Positions 24,813-33,904 of a stretch of 34,673 bases of DNA are shown one piece after another. This stretch comes from Cryomorphaceae bacterium (GTDB taxonomy: Bacteria; Bacteroidota; Bacteroidia; Flavobacteriales; Schleiferiaceae). Within the stretch, counting starts at the first letter, position 1; each line of letters begins with the position of its first letter. A program made the position numbers and the translations under genes. The stretch covers positions 1 through 34,673 of the forward strand of contig WTIZ01000026.1 of the NCBI GenBank assembly GCA_011525035.1, in the 5' to 3' direction. The notes below the pieces were generated by a model. The model saw nothing but the letters and a program-made list of their open reading frames with translations, did not search any database and had not been told where the DNA came from.

Positions 24813-26013
24813 GGGCTAGGGTGTTATTGTTGGACATCATTGAATCTTCCATTTCCTCTTCCTCTTGCGGGCTGGTGCCTACGATACGCTCGACATCGGT
24901 GTGACTCACAGACAGAATGATACCAAGGGCAATACAGGTCATCCAGACGGAGGAGCCTCCTGCGCTGAGGAAGGGGAGCGTTTGCCCGGTCACTGGGAAG
25001 AGGCTCGTGGCCACACCCATATTCACAATGGTTTGCAGGACGATTCCTGAGGAGGCCGCGAGGACAAGCAGGGTTCCAAATTTGGTATGTGCCCGCCGCG
25101 CGATTTTAACGAATCGTCGAAAGAGTCCTCCGTAAAAGAGAATGAGTAGTGTGGCGCCAACTAGGCCATATTCTTCGGTGATAACTGCGAAGACAAAATC
25201 AGAATTGGACTGCGGAAGGAAGTTCTTCTGAATGCTTTTTCCAGGTCCCTTGCCAAAAACCTCACCTTCGGCGATGGCCATTTTGGCTTGCTCTGTTTGG
25301 TAGGCGCCGTCCTCATCGCCTCCGCCGCTAAAGTTGACAATACGTGCCTTCCAAGTGGCTACACGGTTGCTAATGTTTGGGAAAGCCATAACGATGAGGA
25401 TGAAGAGCCCAAGGGCTGCGACACCTGCTGCTATAATCTTCCACAAGTGTTTCCAAGGCACCCCAGCGATGACCATCATTAAGAAGCACATGGCAAAAAT
25501 GATCGCTGTGGTGGAGAAATCGGCCGGTAGGATAAGCGCAAGTGTGCTGCCTATCATGATTAGCGGCCATTTTATGTCTTTGAATTCCGAAATGTCTCTG
25601 GGTTTCGAGAACCATTTGGCGAGCCAGACCAACAGCGCTAACGAAGCAAAGGCTGAAGTTTGAAAGCTCATTCCAATAACGGGGATACGTACCCATCGAG
25701 AGGCATTGGCTCCACCCATTTCTTGACCTTGAAGCAGGGTGATGACCAGCAGTATTAATGCTACCGGCATCAAGAGTTGGGAAAGTTTGCCAATGAGTCT
25801 GAAATTCAATCGGTGAACGCCGTACATAAAGACGCCACCAATACCAAGGTGTAAGAGGTGTTTGGTTAGGAAACTAAAGGTATTTCCCCCACGGAATTTA
25901 TGCGCCAAAGAGCTGCTCGCACTGTACGTCGGCAAGAAGCTGATGAGCATCAGCAGGAGGATGAGCCCCCAGGTGAGGAGGTCTCCCTTTAGATATTTAC
26001 GAACCGTATCCAC
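24805..26013 (-). CDS. ftsW: Septal peptidoglycan glycosyltransferase FtsW (SEDS family)
   Basis: 402 aa, about ten membrane helices, GTG start. SEDS signatures: ILPADFSTTAIIF (the region of the catalytic Asp), NFLPQSNSDFVFAVITEEYGLVGA, and NMGVATSLFPVTGQTLPFLSAGGSS. Polymerises lipid II into septal glycan with FtsI as its transpeptidase partner. The C-terminal cytoplasmic tail is Glu/Met-rich. RodA is the alternative SEDS member, but the dcw position favours FtsW. It starts 9 nt after the murD stop. Confidence 0.95.
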   Translation of the reverse strand: MDTVRKYLKGDLLTWGLILLLMLISFLPTYSASSSLAHKFRGGNTFSFLTKHLLHLGIGGVFMYGVHRLNFRLIGKLSQLLMPVALILLVITLLQGQEMGGANASRWVRIPVIGMSFQTSAFASLALLVWLAKWFSKPRDISEFKDIKWPLIMIGSTLALILPADFSTTAIIFAMCFLMMVIAGVPWKHLWKIIAAGVAALGLFILIVMAFPNISNRVATWKARIVNFSGGGDEDGAYQTEQAKMAIAEGEVFGKGPGKSIQKNFLPQSNSDFVFAVITEEYGLVGATLLILFYGGLFRRFVKIARRAHTKFGTLLVLAASSGIVLQTIVNMGVATSLFPVTGQTLPFLSAGGSSVWMTCIALGIILSVSHTDVERIVGTSPQEEEEMEDSMMSNNNTLAHE

Positions 26014-26022
26014 CTCGGACGA

Positions 26023-27393
26023 TTAAAGGTTACGTACCTGGTCTTTGAATTGGTTTCCGCGATCCTCGTAGTTCTCAAAGAGGTCAAATGAGGCACAACA
26101 TGGGCTGAGTAGTACAGCATCGCCTTTTGCGGCCAATCGAGCAGCTTTGCGAACGGCAGATTTCATAGAATCGGTTTCAACGATTTCACAGATGCCCTCA
26201 AAGGCTTCAATGATTTTTGAATTGTCCGTTCCTAGTGCGACAATAGCTTTCACCTTGTCTTGAACGAGGGACAGCAGCTCATTGTAGTCGTTGCCCTTGT
26301 CTACACCACCGACAATCCAAACCACAGGTTTGTCTTGGCATTCGAGTGCGTAATAGGTCGCATTTACATTGGTCGCTTTGCTATCATTGATGTACTCTAC
26401 ACCACTGATGTTTAGGACGCTTTCTAAGCGGTGCTCCAAGGCATCGAATGATTGTAGTTTCGTACGGATGGTCTCCTTTCTGATTTTTAGCAAATGAGCA
26501 CTTAGGCCGGCTGCCATACCGTTGTAGGTGTTGTGCTTGCCCTGTACTGCCAATTCTTCAATAGTCATAGCTTCGTTGTTTAGTGTAATTTTTATGTTGT
26601 TTTGCTGATAATGTGCCACGCGATGCGGTCCCGCTGGAGTATCAATACCAACGGCCAATACCTGTGGCTTTATTTCTTTTTTTGATTGCCATTCCTGCAA
26701 GAACTCCTTGCTAATGGCGTCGTCGTCGCAATAGATAAAATGCCCACCACCTCGGGTGAAATCCAGCAACTGAAATTTGCTTCTCGCGTAGGTAGCGAGG
26801 TCGTAATTGTACCGGTCTAAATGGTCCGGCGTGATGTTCGTTAAAATGCTGATGTGCGGTTCAAAAAGATGTGCATCGTCCAGCTGGAAACTACTGACCT
26901 CTAAGACGACTACTTCTGGATCGCCCAATCCGGCGTCCATTCTTTCCGCCAATGCTCGGCCAAGACTCAGACCAATGTTGCCAGCGAGTACAGTGTCTTT
27001 TTCACCGGAAATGATGTGGTGGCAAAGCGTAGCAGTGGTCGTTTTTCCGTTTGAGCCGGTTACTGCAACTATAGCTGCATCCGTGTGTCGTGAGGCCCAA
27101 TCTACTTCTCCCATCAGCGGCAGTCCACTGTCTTTGACCTTTTGAATGATAGCCGCTTTATGTGGAATACCTGGACTCTTGATAACGGCCTCGGCCTTTA
27201 AAATCTCGGCTTCCGTATGTCCACCTTCTTCATAGCGTACGCCCCAGCTATTTAGCTTGTTCTTGTCTTCGGCGCTCAAGGTTCCGTATTCACTCAAGAA
27301 TACCTGAACGCCGAGCTTAGAAGCAAGCTGCGCTGCACCCATGCCGCTTTCTCCGGCACCTAAAATGGCGATATGGCTGTACGGTGTTTGCAC
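26023..27393 (-). CDS. murD: UDP-N-acetylmuramoyl-L-alanine--D-glutamate ligase
   Basis: 456 aa, GTG start (the Rossmann motif ILGAGESGMGAAQLA begins at residue 10, as expected). Adds D-Glu to UDP-MurNAc-L-Ala. The ATP P-loop VTGSNGKTTT is at 111-120, followed by ILTNITPDHLDRY and EYINDSKATNVNAT. The C-terminal IVGGVDKGNDY and LLSPCCASFDLFENYEDRGNQF are MurD-specific. Cytoplasmic. The start lies 3 nt past the mraY stop. Confidence 0.97.
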   Translation of the reverse strand: MQTPYSHIAILGAGESGMGAAQLASKLGVQVFLSEYGTLSAEDKNKLNSWGVRYEEGGHTEAEILKAEAVIKSPGIPHKAAIIQKVKDSGLPLMGEVDWASRHTDAAIVAVTGSNGKTTTATLCHHIISGEKDTVLAGNIGLSLGRALAERMDAGLGDPEVVVLEVSSFQLDDAHLFEPHISILTNITPDHLDRYNYDLATYARSKFQLLDFTRGGGHFIYCDDDAISKEFLQEWQSKKEIKPQVLAVGIDTPAGPHRVAHYQQNNIKITLNNEAMTIEELAVQGKHNTYNGMAAGLSAHLLKIRKETIRTKLQSFDALEHRLESVLNISGVEYINDSKATNVNATYYALECQDKPVVWIVGGVDKGNDYNELLSLVQDKVKAIVALGTDNSKIIEAFEGICEIVETDSMKSAVRKAARLAAKGDAVLLSPCCASFDLFENYEDRGNQFKDQVRNL

Positions 27394-27396
27394 CTA

Positions 27397-28623
27397 TTAT
27401 CTCAGTTTCAAAGTGGCGATTGCAGCTACCGCGAGCATGATGCCTACGATCCAGAATCTGGTGACAATTTTGGTCTCCGGGTAGCCTTTTTTCTGGTAGT
27501 GGTGGTGGAGCGGACTCATTAAGAATACGCGGCGTCCTTCACCATATTTTTTCTTGGTGTATTTGAAGTAGCTCACCTGAATGATGACGCTCAGGTTCTC
27601 TGCGAGGAATACCCCAGCGATAATTGGAAGCAAAAATTCTTTGCGTACAGCCAAGGCCAATACTGCGATGATGGCACCTATGGCCAATGATCCGGTATCT
27701 CCCATAAATACTTGTGCGGGAAAGCTGTTGTACCAAAGGAAGCCGATGGCTGCTCCAATAAAAGCGGCAGCGAAGATTACGAGCTCACCCGTATTCGGGA
27801 TGTACATGATGTTTAGGTAGCTCGCGAAAATGATGGAGCCGCTCACATAAGCTAGAACCAGTAAGGCGGTCATGGCTATGGCTGAGGTACCCGTAGCTAG
27901 CCCGTCCAATCCGTCTGTAAGGTTGGCGCCGTTTGATACCGCCGTCACGATGAATATTACCGCGAGAATGTAGACCACTGCTGTCAATGGTTTTCCAGCG
28001 TCGCCCATCCAATTCGTAAAATAAGCGTAGTCGAATTCGTTGTTTTTAAAGAAGGGAATGGTCGTCTTTGTGCTCTTGTGTGCATCGCCGTACGAAGGGC
28101 CTGAAGCAGCCTCGAATTGTTCCGTTTGAACCACAGGCAATTGCTCCTTGATGGTCACCTCCGGGTGGAAATAGAGCGTGGCACCAACGATGATTCCTAA
28201 ACCAACTTGGCCAATGACCTTGAAGATTCCGCGCAGTCCTTTCTTGTCTTTCTTGAAGACCTTGATGTAGTCATCAACAAAGCCGATAGCCCCCATCCAT
28301 AGGGTACTGATGAGCATCAGGATGATGTAAATGTTGTCCAATTTTGCCCACAACAGGGTTGGTACTATAATGGATAGCAGGATGATGGTACCGCCCATCG
28401 TGGGTGTGCCGGCCTTCTCTTTTTGGCCTTCAAGACCTAAGTCGCGTACCGTTTCACCTACTTGCATGGCGTGAAGGCGGTCGATCAATCGCTTACCGAA
28501 TACCATCCCAATAAGGAGCGACGTGATAACGGCCATAGCCGCACGGAAGGTGATGTATTGAAACACCCCGGCACCCGGTAGATCGTAGGTTTGGTCTAGG
28601 AAGTCAAATAGGTAATACAGCAT
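27397..28623 (-). CDS. mraY: Phospho-MurNAc-pentapeptide translocase
   Basis: 408 aa integral membrane enzyme making lipid I from UDP-MurNAc-pentapeptide and undecaprenyl phosphate. Motifs: GTPTMGG (72-78), FVDDYIKV with Asp117-Asp118, [12 protein letters not shown] (234-245), FMGDTGSL and the loop [13 protein letters not shown]. It is longer than the roughly 360-residue enterobacterial form because of an insert at about 152-205 (from [11 protein letters not shown] to YAYF). I recall similar inserts as common in Bacteroidota MraY. It starts one base after the murE stop (TAA-G-ATG). murF, which sits between murE and mraY in many phyla, is absent. Confidence 0.97.
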   Translation of the reverse strand: MLYYLFDFLDQTYDLPGAGVFQYITFRAAMAVITSLLIGMVFGKRLIDRLHAMQVGETVRDLGLEGQKEKAGTPTMGGTIILLSIIVPTLLWAKLDNIYIILMLISTLWMGAIGFVDDYIKVFKKDKKGLRGIFKVIGQVGLGIIVGATLYFHPEVTIKEQLPVVQTEQFEAASGPSYGDAHKSTKTTIPFFKNNEFDYAYFTNWMGDAGKPLTAVVYILAVIFIVTAVSNGANLTDGLDGLATGTSAIAMTALLVLAYVSGSIIFASYLNIMYIPNTGELVIFAAAFIGAAIGFLWYNSFPAQVFMGDTGSLAIGAIIAVLALAVRKEFLLPIIAGVFLAENLSVIIQVSYFKYTKKKYGEGRRVFLMSPLHHHYQKKGYPETKIVTRFWIVGIMLAVAAIATLKLR

Positions 28624-28624
28624 C

Positions 28625-30079
28625 TTATGAGTTTAATAGGTGTGTTACTTCTTGTACGTCGTCAAAAGCGAGGCGTTCGCCTTTGATCTCTTGGTATTTC
28701 TCGTGGCCTTTGCCAGCGATGAGTACGATATCGCCTTGTTGTGCCATCATTACGGCCGATTTGATGGCCTGCTTGCGATCAACAATCTCCAAGCTTCGAC
28801 TTTTAAGGTCCGGGCTCAATCCATCGGCCATTTCTGCAATGATGTCGTTGGGATCTTCGTCCCTAGGATTGTCTGAGGTCAGGATGACTGTATCGCTATT
28901 TTGTGCGGCAATCGTTGCCATCTGCGGGCGCTTGCCCTTATCTCTATTTCCGCCACATCCTACCACAGTGATGACCTTACCTTGACCTTCATTAATGGTG
29001 TCAATGGTGCTCAATACATTCTGAAGTGCATCAGGGGTATGGGCGTAATCCACGATGGCTGTGATGCCCTTGCCTTGGATCGTTTGAAATCTTCCTTCTA
29101 CCGGTGAGAGCAGGCTTAACGTGGTAAGTATTTGTAATGGATCCTTTCCAAGTTCAAAGGCAGTGGCATAGGCTGCACATAGATTGTAAGCGTTGAAATC
29201 TCCCATGATGCGCGTCCAACATTCTTGCTCATTGATGGTCAGTAGCATTCCGTCGAATTGACGCTCGAGAATTTTTGCTTTGTAGTCGCTTGGAAATTGA
29301 AGGGAGTAGGCGCGCTTCGTCGCTTTCGTGTCTTGCACCATCGTTTCGCCGTGCTTGACATCGTCGTTGTAGATTGCGACGGCCTCTGGCTTTAGTCCGT
29401 CAAAGAGCATCTTCTTCGCCTTGATGTAACTGTTCATATCACCGTGGTAGTCCAAATGGTCTCGGGTGATATTGGTAAAGATGGCGATGTCGTAGTCTAC
29501 ATGTGCCACACGGTGTTGCACGAGGGCGTGTGAACTCACTTCCATGAAGCAGAATTTTACGCCTGCATCTACCATGGTGCGCATGTGCTGTTGTACAGCA
29601 ATGGCATCCGGTGTAGTGTGTGTCGCAGGAATAGACTCGCGTCCAATTTTCACATCTATCGTGCTCAGCAAGCCGCACAGCTCGCCCTCAATCTGCGAGA
29701 AGAGGTTGAATAGCAGCGTGCTGATCGTTGTTTTACCGTTGGTTCCAGTGACACCAATAACCTTCATGTCCTTGGACGGGTTGTCGTACCAGTTGGCTGC
29801 AACAGCGCTCAGTGCGAAGGCGCTGTCGGTAGTTTGAATGTAGTTGACTCCCTCAATAATGCGTTCCGGCAGTCGCTCACAGATAATTGCGATAGCACCA
29901 AGCTCAACCGCCTTGTCAATGAAAAGATGGCCGTCGACTTGTGTGCCAGGTACAGCGACGAACAATGAATTCTTTGCCGCCTTTCTGCTGTCGTAACAGA
30001 TGCTTTCAATGGCAATCTGCGTGCTTCCGATGACTTCCTTGAGACGGACGCCGTAAATGAGGTCTTTCAGTAATTTCAT
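28625..30079 (-). CDS. murE: UDP-MurNAc-L-Ala-D-Glu--meso-diaminopimelate ligase
   Basis: 484 aa. The ATP P-loop is [12 protein letters not shown] (109-120). A Lys-rich segment (AKKMLFDGL, about 221-229) holds the usually carbamylated lysine. DNPRDEDP at 403-410 is the diaminopimelate-selective signature (DNPR), so the peptidoglycan is probably of the meso-DAP type. [14 protein letters not shown] and [12 protein letters not shown] are also typical. Overlaps the ftsI stop by 4 nt (ATGA). Confidence 0.97.
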   Translation of the reverse strand: MKLLKDLIYGVRLKEVIGSTQIAIESICYDSRKAAKNSLFVAVPGTQVDGHLFIDKAVELGAIAIICERLPERIIEGVNYIQTTDSAFALSAVAANWYDNPSKDMKVIGVTGTNGKTTISTLLFNLFSQIEGELCGLLSTIDVKIGRESIPATHTTPDAIAVQQHMRTMVDAGVKFCFMEVSSHALVQHRVAHVDYDIAIFTNITRDHLDYHGDMNSYIKAKKMLFDGLKPEAVAIYNDDVKHGETMVQDTKATKRAYSLQFPSDYKAKILERQFDGMLLTINEQECWTRIMGDFNAYNLCAAYATAFELGKDPLQILTTLSLLSPVEGRFQTIQGKGITAIVDYAHTPDALQNVLSTIDTINEGQGKVITVVGCGGNRDKGKRPQMATIAAQNSDTVILTSDNPRDEDPNDIIAEMADGLSPDLKSRSLEIVDRKQAIKSAVMMAQQGDIVLIAGKGHEKYQEIKGERLAFDDVQEVTHLLNS

Positions 30080-32058
30080 CGCAAGGTCAATTTGATTTCA
30101 GTTACAGTATTCAGGGGTGTACCTACAGCAGGACTTTGGCTCATCACATGACCCGTTCCTTTCATGCTTACTTTAATGTTGTGCGGACCGACAGCCTGAA
30201 GCACTTCACGGGCATCTAACCCTTTAAAGCTTGGCACATAGTTTTTCTGGAAGGCCTGGTCAATTCTTGGAATCGACCCTGTAGGAACTTCGTTGATGGC
30301 AAGCAACTTTGCATCCACTACCTTCGCCTCCTGCGGCATCTGGCTGTACACTTCGTCTGCAATTGCCTTGAAGACTGGTCCAGCAACAATGTTTCCGTAG
30401 TAACCGAGTTGCTTTACCGGTTTGCTCACCACCACAACACAAGAATATTTTGGATTTTCGGCAGGGAAGTAGCCTGCAAAGGAACTCTGGTAATCCTGTG
30501 AACCTTCGACCCAATAGTTGAGCTGACAGGTTCCCGTTTTACCAGCCAATTTCATTTTTCCGTTCTTCAAATTGGTCGCCGTACCGTTCTCCACGACTCC
30601 TTCAAGCAGCGCTTTGAGCTTATCGTTTGTCTCCTTCGAGCAAATGGCTGGGTTGAGCACCTTTGTTTCAAACTGCTCTACTGTGCGCCCATGATCCATG
30701 ATGCGGTCCACTACCTGCGGCTGTACCATAACACCGTCGTTTGCGACTGCATTGTACATGGTGAGAAGTTGTAGTGGTGTAAAGGCAATTGAGTAGCCAT
30801 ATGCCACCCACGGTAGGGTCACTCCAGACCAGTTGTCGTCGCTTGGTTTAGGGATAGTAGGTGCAGATTCCCCTTTGATACTTACGCCTGTCTTTTCATT
30901 GAATTTGCGCGAGTACATGAAATCAATGAAATCTTCTGGATCATCTTCAAAGTTCTCATTGACGAGTTTCACGATTCCTGTGTTCGAGCTCACCTCAAAG
31001 GCACGACGAAGGCTAATTACTCCATATCCGCCACGGCGTGAATCGCGCACCTTGCGGTCGTATACTTTAATCACACCATTCTCGGTATCTACACGTGCGT
31101 TCGTGTCCACTTTGCCGGATTCTAAAAGCGCCATCGTCGACAGCAGCTTCATAGTCGAGCCCGGTTCTGTCGCTTCCCACACCGCGTAGTTTCTCAGCTC
31201 AGAGTAGGTACTGTCCTCATTGCGGCCAAGATTGGCCATCGCCACAATCTTACCCGTGGCTACTTCCATGACAACCGCACAGCCGTGGTCGGCTTTGTAT
31301 TTTTTCAATTGCGTCAACAGGCTCTGCTGAGCAACGTCCTGGATGCGCGTATCAATGGTGGTGTACACATCAAAACCGTCCACGGGCTCCACAGCCTCTG
31401 GATCATCAATGGGCTTCCAATCCCCACCGGCAATCTTTTGCTTCAAACGGCTACCAGGTTTGCCCTTCAAGTATTCGCTGTAATAGCCTTCTAGGCCGGC
31501 ACTGGCTCCTTCGAGATCATACCCGATGGTACGCATCTTTATGTTGGTCGCCATCTGTATGCGTTGCAGGTCTTCTTCAACGATAATGCCCCCGCGGTTC
31601 TGCCCTCTTTTTAGAATAGGGTACTGGCGCATGCGCTGCAATTCACTAAAATTCAGTTTGCTCGCCAGTGGGATGTATCTGCGCTTTTTCTCACGTTGTT
31701 CTCTCAAATATGCCGCCCAGCCTGAAGCACTGTATTTGGTATTAATCGTGGCCAATTTTGCCCCCAATTCATCTACTTCGTTCGCGAAAATTTCAGCGTC
31801 CACCGTGACTGCGTCGAAGTGCACTTTATACACTGGTTTGGTGGTTGCCAAGGTCATACCGTCTGCAGAGTAAATGTCCCCGCGCTTTGCTTCAATGGTG
31901 TGTCGCTCAATAAGACGCTCTTGGCTCTTTGCGCGAAGCTCTGGGCCTTGTACCAAGCTTACCCAGTACAGACGTACCAAAACAATAGCGAGCATGAGGT
32001 AGATTCCTCCGCTTGCCCAAGCCACACGGCTTTTTATTTTTTTGATCTCTGTACTCAC
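30076..32058 (-). CDS. ftsI: Septal penicillin-binding protein (transpeptidase) with PASTA domain
   Basis: 660 aa, GTG start overlapping the ftsL stop (GTGA). One N-terminal membrane anchor (about 17-37), a PBP dimer/pedestal region (about 55-225), then the transpeptidase domain. Its three active-site motifs are present: STMK (301-304, nucleophile Ser301), SSN (357-359) and KTG (507-509). A single C-terminal PASTA domain is at about 607-660 (YVPSFKGLDAREVLQAV). Crosslinks septal peptidoglycan in the periplasm with FtsW. FtsI of many proteobacteria lacks PASTA; it is common in Bacteroidota. Confidence 0.96.
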   Translation of the reverse strand: MSTEIKKIKSRVAWASGGIYLMLAIVLVRLYWVSLVQGPELRAKSQERLIERHTIEAKRGDIYSADGMTLATTKPVYKVHFDAVTVDAEIFANEVDELGAKLATINTKYSASGWAAYLREQREKKRRYIPLASKLNFSELQRMRQYPILKRGQNRGGIIVEEDLQRIQMATNIKMRTIGYDLEGASAGLEGYYSEYLKGKPGSRLKQKIAGGDWKPIDDPEAVEPVDGFDVYTTIDTRIQDVAQQSLLTQLKKYKADHGCAVVMEVATGKIVAMANLGRNEDSTYSELRNYAVWEATEPGSTMKLLSTMALLESGKVDTNARVDTENGVIKVYDRKVRDSRRGGYGVISLRRAFEVSSNTGIVKLVNENFEDDPEDFIDFMYSRKFNEKTGVSIKGESAPTIPKPSDDNWSGVTLPWVAYGYSIAFTPLQLLTMYNAVANDGVMVQPQVVDRIMDHGRTVEQFETKVLNPAICSKETNDKLKALLEGVVENGTATNLKNGKMKLAGKTGTCQLNYWVEGSQDYQSSFAGYFPAENPKYSCVVVVSKPVKQLGYYGNIVAGPVFKAIADEVYSQMPQEAKVVDAKLLAINEVPTGSIPRIDQAFQKNYVPSFKGLDAREVLQAVGPHNIKVSMKGTGHVMSQSPAVGTPLNTVTEIKLTLR

Positions 32059-32375
32059 TCTTTTATCACAATTTTCTCCGGCCGAACCTGTGGCTGTTGT
32101 AGTCCTAATTCTTCGGCTTTGCGAATAACCCTGCTCTCCAAGGAAAGCTTGGTCAATCGTTCTTTCGTTTCCGTATGCTCAGCTTCTAAGGTTTGACGCT
32201 CTTTGCTGAGGTTGTCTATCAAATGCACCTTCTTGTCTGCGCTGTGACTGACGTAAATGCTGATCAGTGCCAAGAGGCTCAGCCAGCCAGCGAAGGGCAG
32301 GAATTTGATGATGGCTTCGTCTGTTATTCTCAGACGCGCACCAAGGCGACCAAAAAAATCTTTCACCTTACTCAC
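32055..32375 (-). CDS. ftsL: FtsL-like cell division protein
   Basis: 106 aa from a GTG at 32375. An ATG-started frame reaches 32447 (130 aa) but overlaps rsmH by 80 nt. The GTG gives an 8-nt overlap (GTGAGTAA), the same type as at three other junctions here, and a protein of normal length. Short N-terminal cytoplasmic part, one membrane span (about 23-43, IKFLPFAGWLSLLALISIYV), then SHSADKKVHLI, a motif I associate with Bacteroidota FtsL-like proteins, and a periplasmic coiled coil (about 48-92). Structural partner of FtsI/FtsW; no separate ftsB is seen. Sequence is poorly conserved, so identity rests on topology and position. Confidence 0.87.
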   Translation of the reverse strand: MSKVKDFFGRLGARLRITDEAIIKFLPFAGWLSLLALISIYVSHSADKKVHLIDNLSKERQTLEAEHTETKERLTKLSLESRVIRKAEELGLQQPQVRPEKIVIKE

Positions 32376-33288
32376 CTCTATTCCACTCTGTTTCTGTTCG
32401 TTCCGCCACGCGAAGCTTGGCGCTAGTTGCGCGCGGATTTCTTGCATTTTCTTCTGCGCTTGCCACCACGGGCTTGCGCGTTATCGCCTTTAAAGGCACA
32501 TGTTTCACCCCGTAGAAATCGCTCTCGGTTTGACCGGATGCTTTTCCTTCACGGATGAAATTTTTCACCATTCTGTCCTCAAGGCTGTGGTACGACATGA
32601 TGACCAATCGGCCACCTGGCTTGAGCACATCTATAGCTCCGTAGAGCATGTCCTCCAGCACCTCGAGCTCACTGTTGACCTCCATGCGTAGTCCCTGGAA
32701 TACCTGTGCTACGTATTTGTGCCATTGCCCGCGTGGTGCCAATGGCTCACACAGCTCACGCAATTCAGCGGTCGTAGTAAGTGGTTTCGTAGCACGTGCC
32801 ATAAGCAATGCGTGGATCAACGAGCGCAATCCTTTGATGTCAGTGTGCTTTCTAAAGAGATCATAGAGCGCTTGTTCTTCGTAGGTTTCCAATACCTCCG
32901 CGGCACTGATTCCGCTGCTCGGATTCATGCGCATATCAAGCGGTCCGTCGAAACGAATGGAGAATCCACGCTCGCCAATATCGAACTGGTGTGAAGACAC
33001 ACCCAGATCCCCAAGGATACCGTCTACCTGTCTTGCACCGTGCAGGCGCAAGTGATTTTTGATGTAGCGGAAATTGGCTGCGATAAATACCAGGTTGGGA
33101 TGCTCTGGAAGGTTTGCCTTAGCATCAGGGTCTTGGTCAAAAGCATAGAGCTTTCCCGTGGTGAGCTTTTCCAAAATGGCTTTGCTGTGACCGCCGCCGC
33201 CAAAGGTCACATCAACATAAGACCCGGTGGGATCAATGTTGAGGCCTTCAAGGCATTCCGCTAAAAGGACTGGATCATGATAGCTCAT
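32368..33288 (-). CDS. rsmH: 16S rRNA (cytosine-1402-N4)-methyltransferase
   Basis: 306 aa (also called mraW). Methylates N4 of C1402 in 16S rRNA using S-adenosylmethionine. Seen: YHDPVLLAECLEGL at the N-terminus, SAM-binding VDVTFGGGGHSKAIL (25-39), FDQDPDA, DGILGDLGVSSHQFD, and RGFSIRFDGPLDMRMNP. Near the C-terminus is MSYHSLEDRMVKNFI. Length is normal. The start overlaps the mraZ reading frame by 14 nt. The 3' end overlaps ftsL by 8 nt if the GTG start is used. Confidence 0.97.
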   Translation of the reverse strand: MSYHDPVLLAECLEGLNIDPTGSYVDVTFGGGGHSKAILEKLTTGKLYAFDQDPDAKANLPEHPNLVFIAANFRYIKNHLRLHGARQVDGILGDLGVSSHQFDIGERGFSIRFDGPLDMRMNPSSGISAAEVLETYEEQALYDLFRKHTDIKGLRSLIHALLMARATKPLTTTAELRELCEPLAPRGQWHKYVAQVFQGLRMEVNSELEVLEDMLYGAIDVLKPGGRLVIMSYHSLEDRMVKNFIREGKASGQTESDFYGVKHVPLKAITRKPVVASAEENARNPRATSAKLRVAERTETEWNRGE

Positions 33289-33748
33289 TCTGACTTGGAT
33301 TTATGCCGCCCATTACTTCTTCAGCGAGCAATCCAAAGTCATCACCATCTACATTAACTGCATCTTCATAAGCCTGCTTGTCCCAAATCTCCACAATGCC
33401 GTTGTGTGCGCTAAGCACTACTTCGCGGCTGAGGTTTGCGAAAGATTTTAAATCTGGACTGATCCCTATACGGGTAGCACCGTCAAGCTCGACCAATTTG
33501 ACTCCTGCAGTAAATAATCGAATAAAATCGTTGTTCTTCTTCACGAAGCGGTTCAGTGTATTCACCTTACCCATGACCTCATTCCACTCTTGCATCGGGT
33601 ACAACTCAAGACATTTACTAAACACACTTCTCTTGAGTACGAAAGCGTCGTCCATAGCCGGCGCCAACTGCTTTTTTAAGGCAGCAGGAAGACTGATGCG
33701 ACCCTTCGCATCCATCTTGCATTCGTGTACTCCAATGAGGTTTAACAT
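33275..33748 (-). CDS. mraZ: Transcriptional regulator MraZ
   Basis: 157 aa, two SpoVT/AbrB-type half-domains: CKMDAKGRISLPAALK (10-25) and VELDGATRIGISPDL (86-100). The DNA-binding protein controls the dcw cluster through direct TGGGA-type repeats; such repeats are present 40-54 nt upstream of this start. First gene of the cluster. Its own promoter region has an exact TAnnTTTG box (33770-33777). The acidic C-terminus (about 129-157) extends past the core. Confidence 0.95.
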   Translation of the reverse strand: MLNLIGVHECKMDAKGRISLPAALKKQLAPAMDDAFVLKRSVFSKCLELYPMQEWNEVMGKVNTLNRFVKKNNDFIRLFTAGVKLVELDGATRIGISPDLKSFANLSREVVLSAHNGIVEIWDKQAYEDAVNVDGDDFGLLAEEVMGGINPSQNELS

Positions 33749-33769
33749 GTCTTTTGATTGCTCTTCTTA

Positions 33770-33777
33770 CAAAAGTA
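33770..33777 (-). promoter_or_regulatory. Candidate -7 promoter box for mraZ and the dcw cluster
   Basis: On the minus strand TACTTTTG, an exact match to TAnnTTTG, 21 nt before the mraZ ATG. The expected -33 position falls within the TGGGA repeats at 33788-33802, so MraZ bound there could block sigma contact. Confidence 0.6.
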
Positions 33778-33787
33778 GAATTATCAT

Positions 33788-33802
33788 CCCACGATTTCCC
33801 AC
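33788..33802 (-). promoter_or_regulatory. MraZ-box-like direct repeat upstream of mraZ
   Basis: Minus strand: TGGGA, 5-nt spacer AATCG, TGGGA, a 10-nt period. This matches the TGGGN direct-repeat pattern known for MraZ operators in E. coli. A third, isolated TGGGA on the same strand lies at 33829-33833. Confidence 0.6.
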
Positions 33803-33815
33803 AAACGTACACATT

Positions 33816-33824
33816 GTGGATAAC
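33816..33824 (-). promoter_or_regulatory. Perfect DnaA box in the mraZ/engB intergenic region
   Basis: TGTGGATAA on the plus strand, i.e. TTATCCACA on the minus strand, the strong DnaA-box consensus. It sits between two MraZ-box arrays. An exact match in a 232-nt region has a chance probability near 0.002 by simple base counting. Confidence 0.55.
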
Positions 33825-33873
33825 TTTTCCCACTTGTTTTCCTAAAATGTCCGTTAGCCCTTATTTAGAGCGG

Positions 33874-33898
33874 TGGGAAGAAGTGGGAAAGAGTGAAA
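33874..33898 (+). promoter_or_regulatory. MraZ-box-like direct repeat facing engB
   Basis: Plus strand: TGGGA at 33874-33878, TGGGA at 33884-33888 and a degenerate TGAAA at 33894-33898, each separated by exactly 5 nt. It is oriented opposite to the mraZ-proximal array. Confidence 0.55.
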
Positions 33899-33904
33899 AT
33901 AGGA

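Noticed and set aside
28621-28627. Loss of murF from between murE and mraY as an anomaly
   Set aside because: Absence of murF, murB and ddl from this cluster is usual in Bacteroidota; they are expected elsewhere in the genome.
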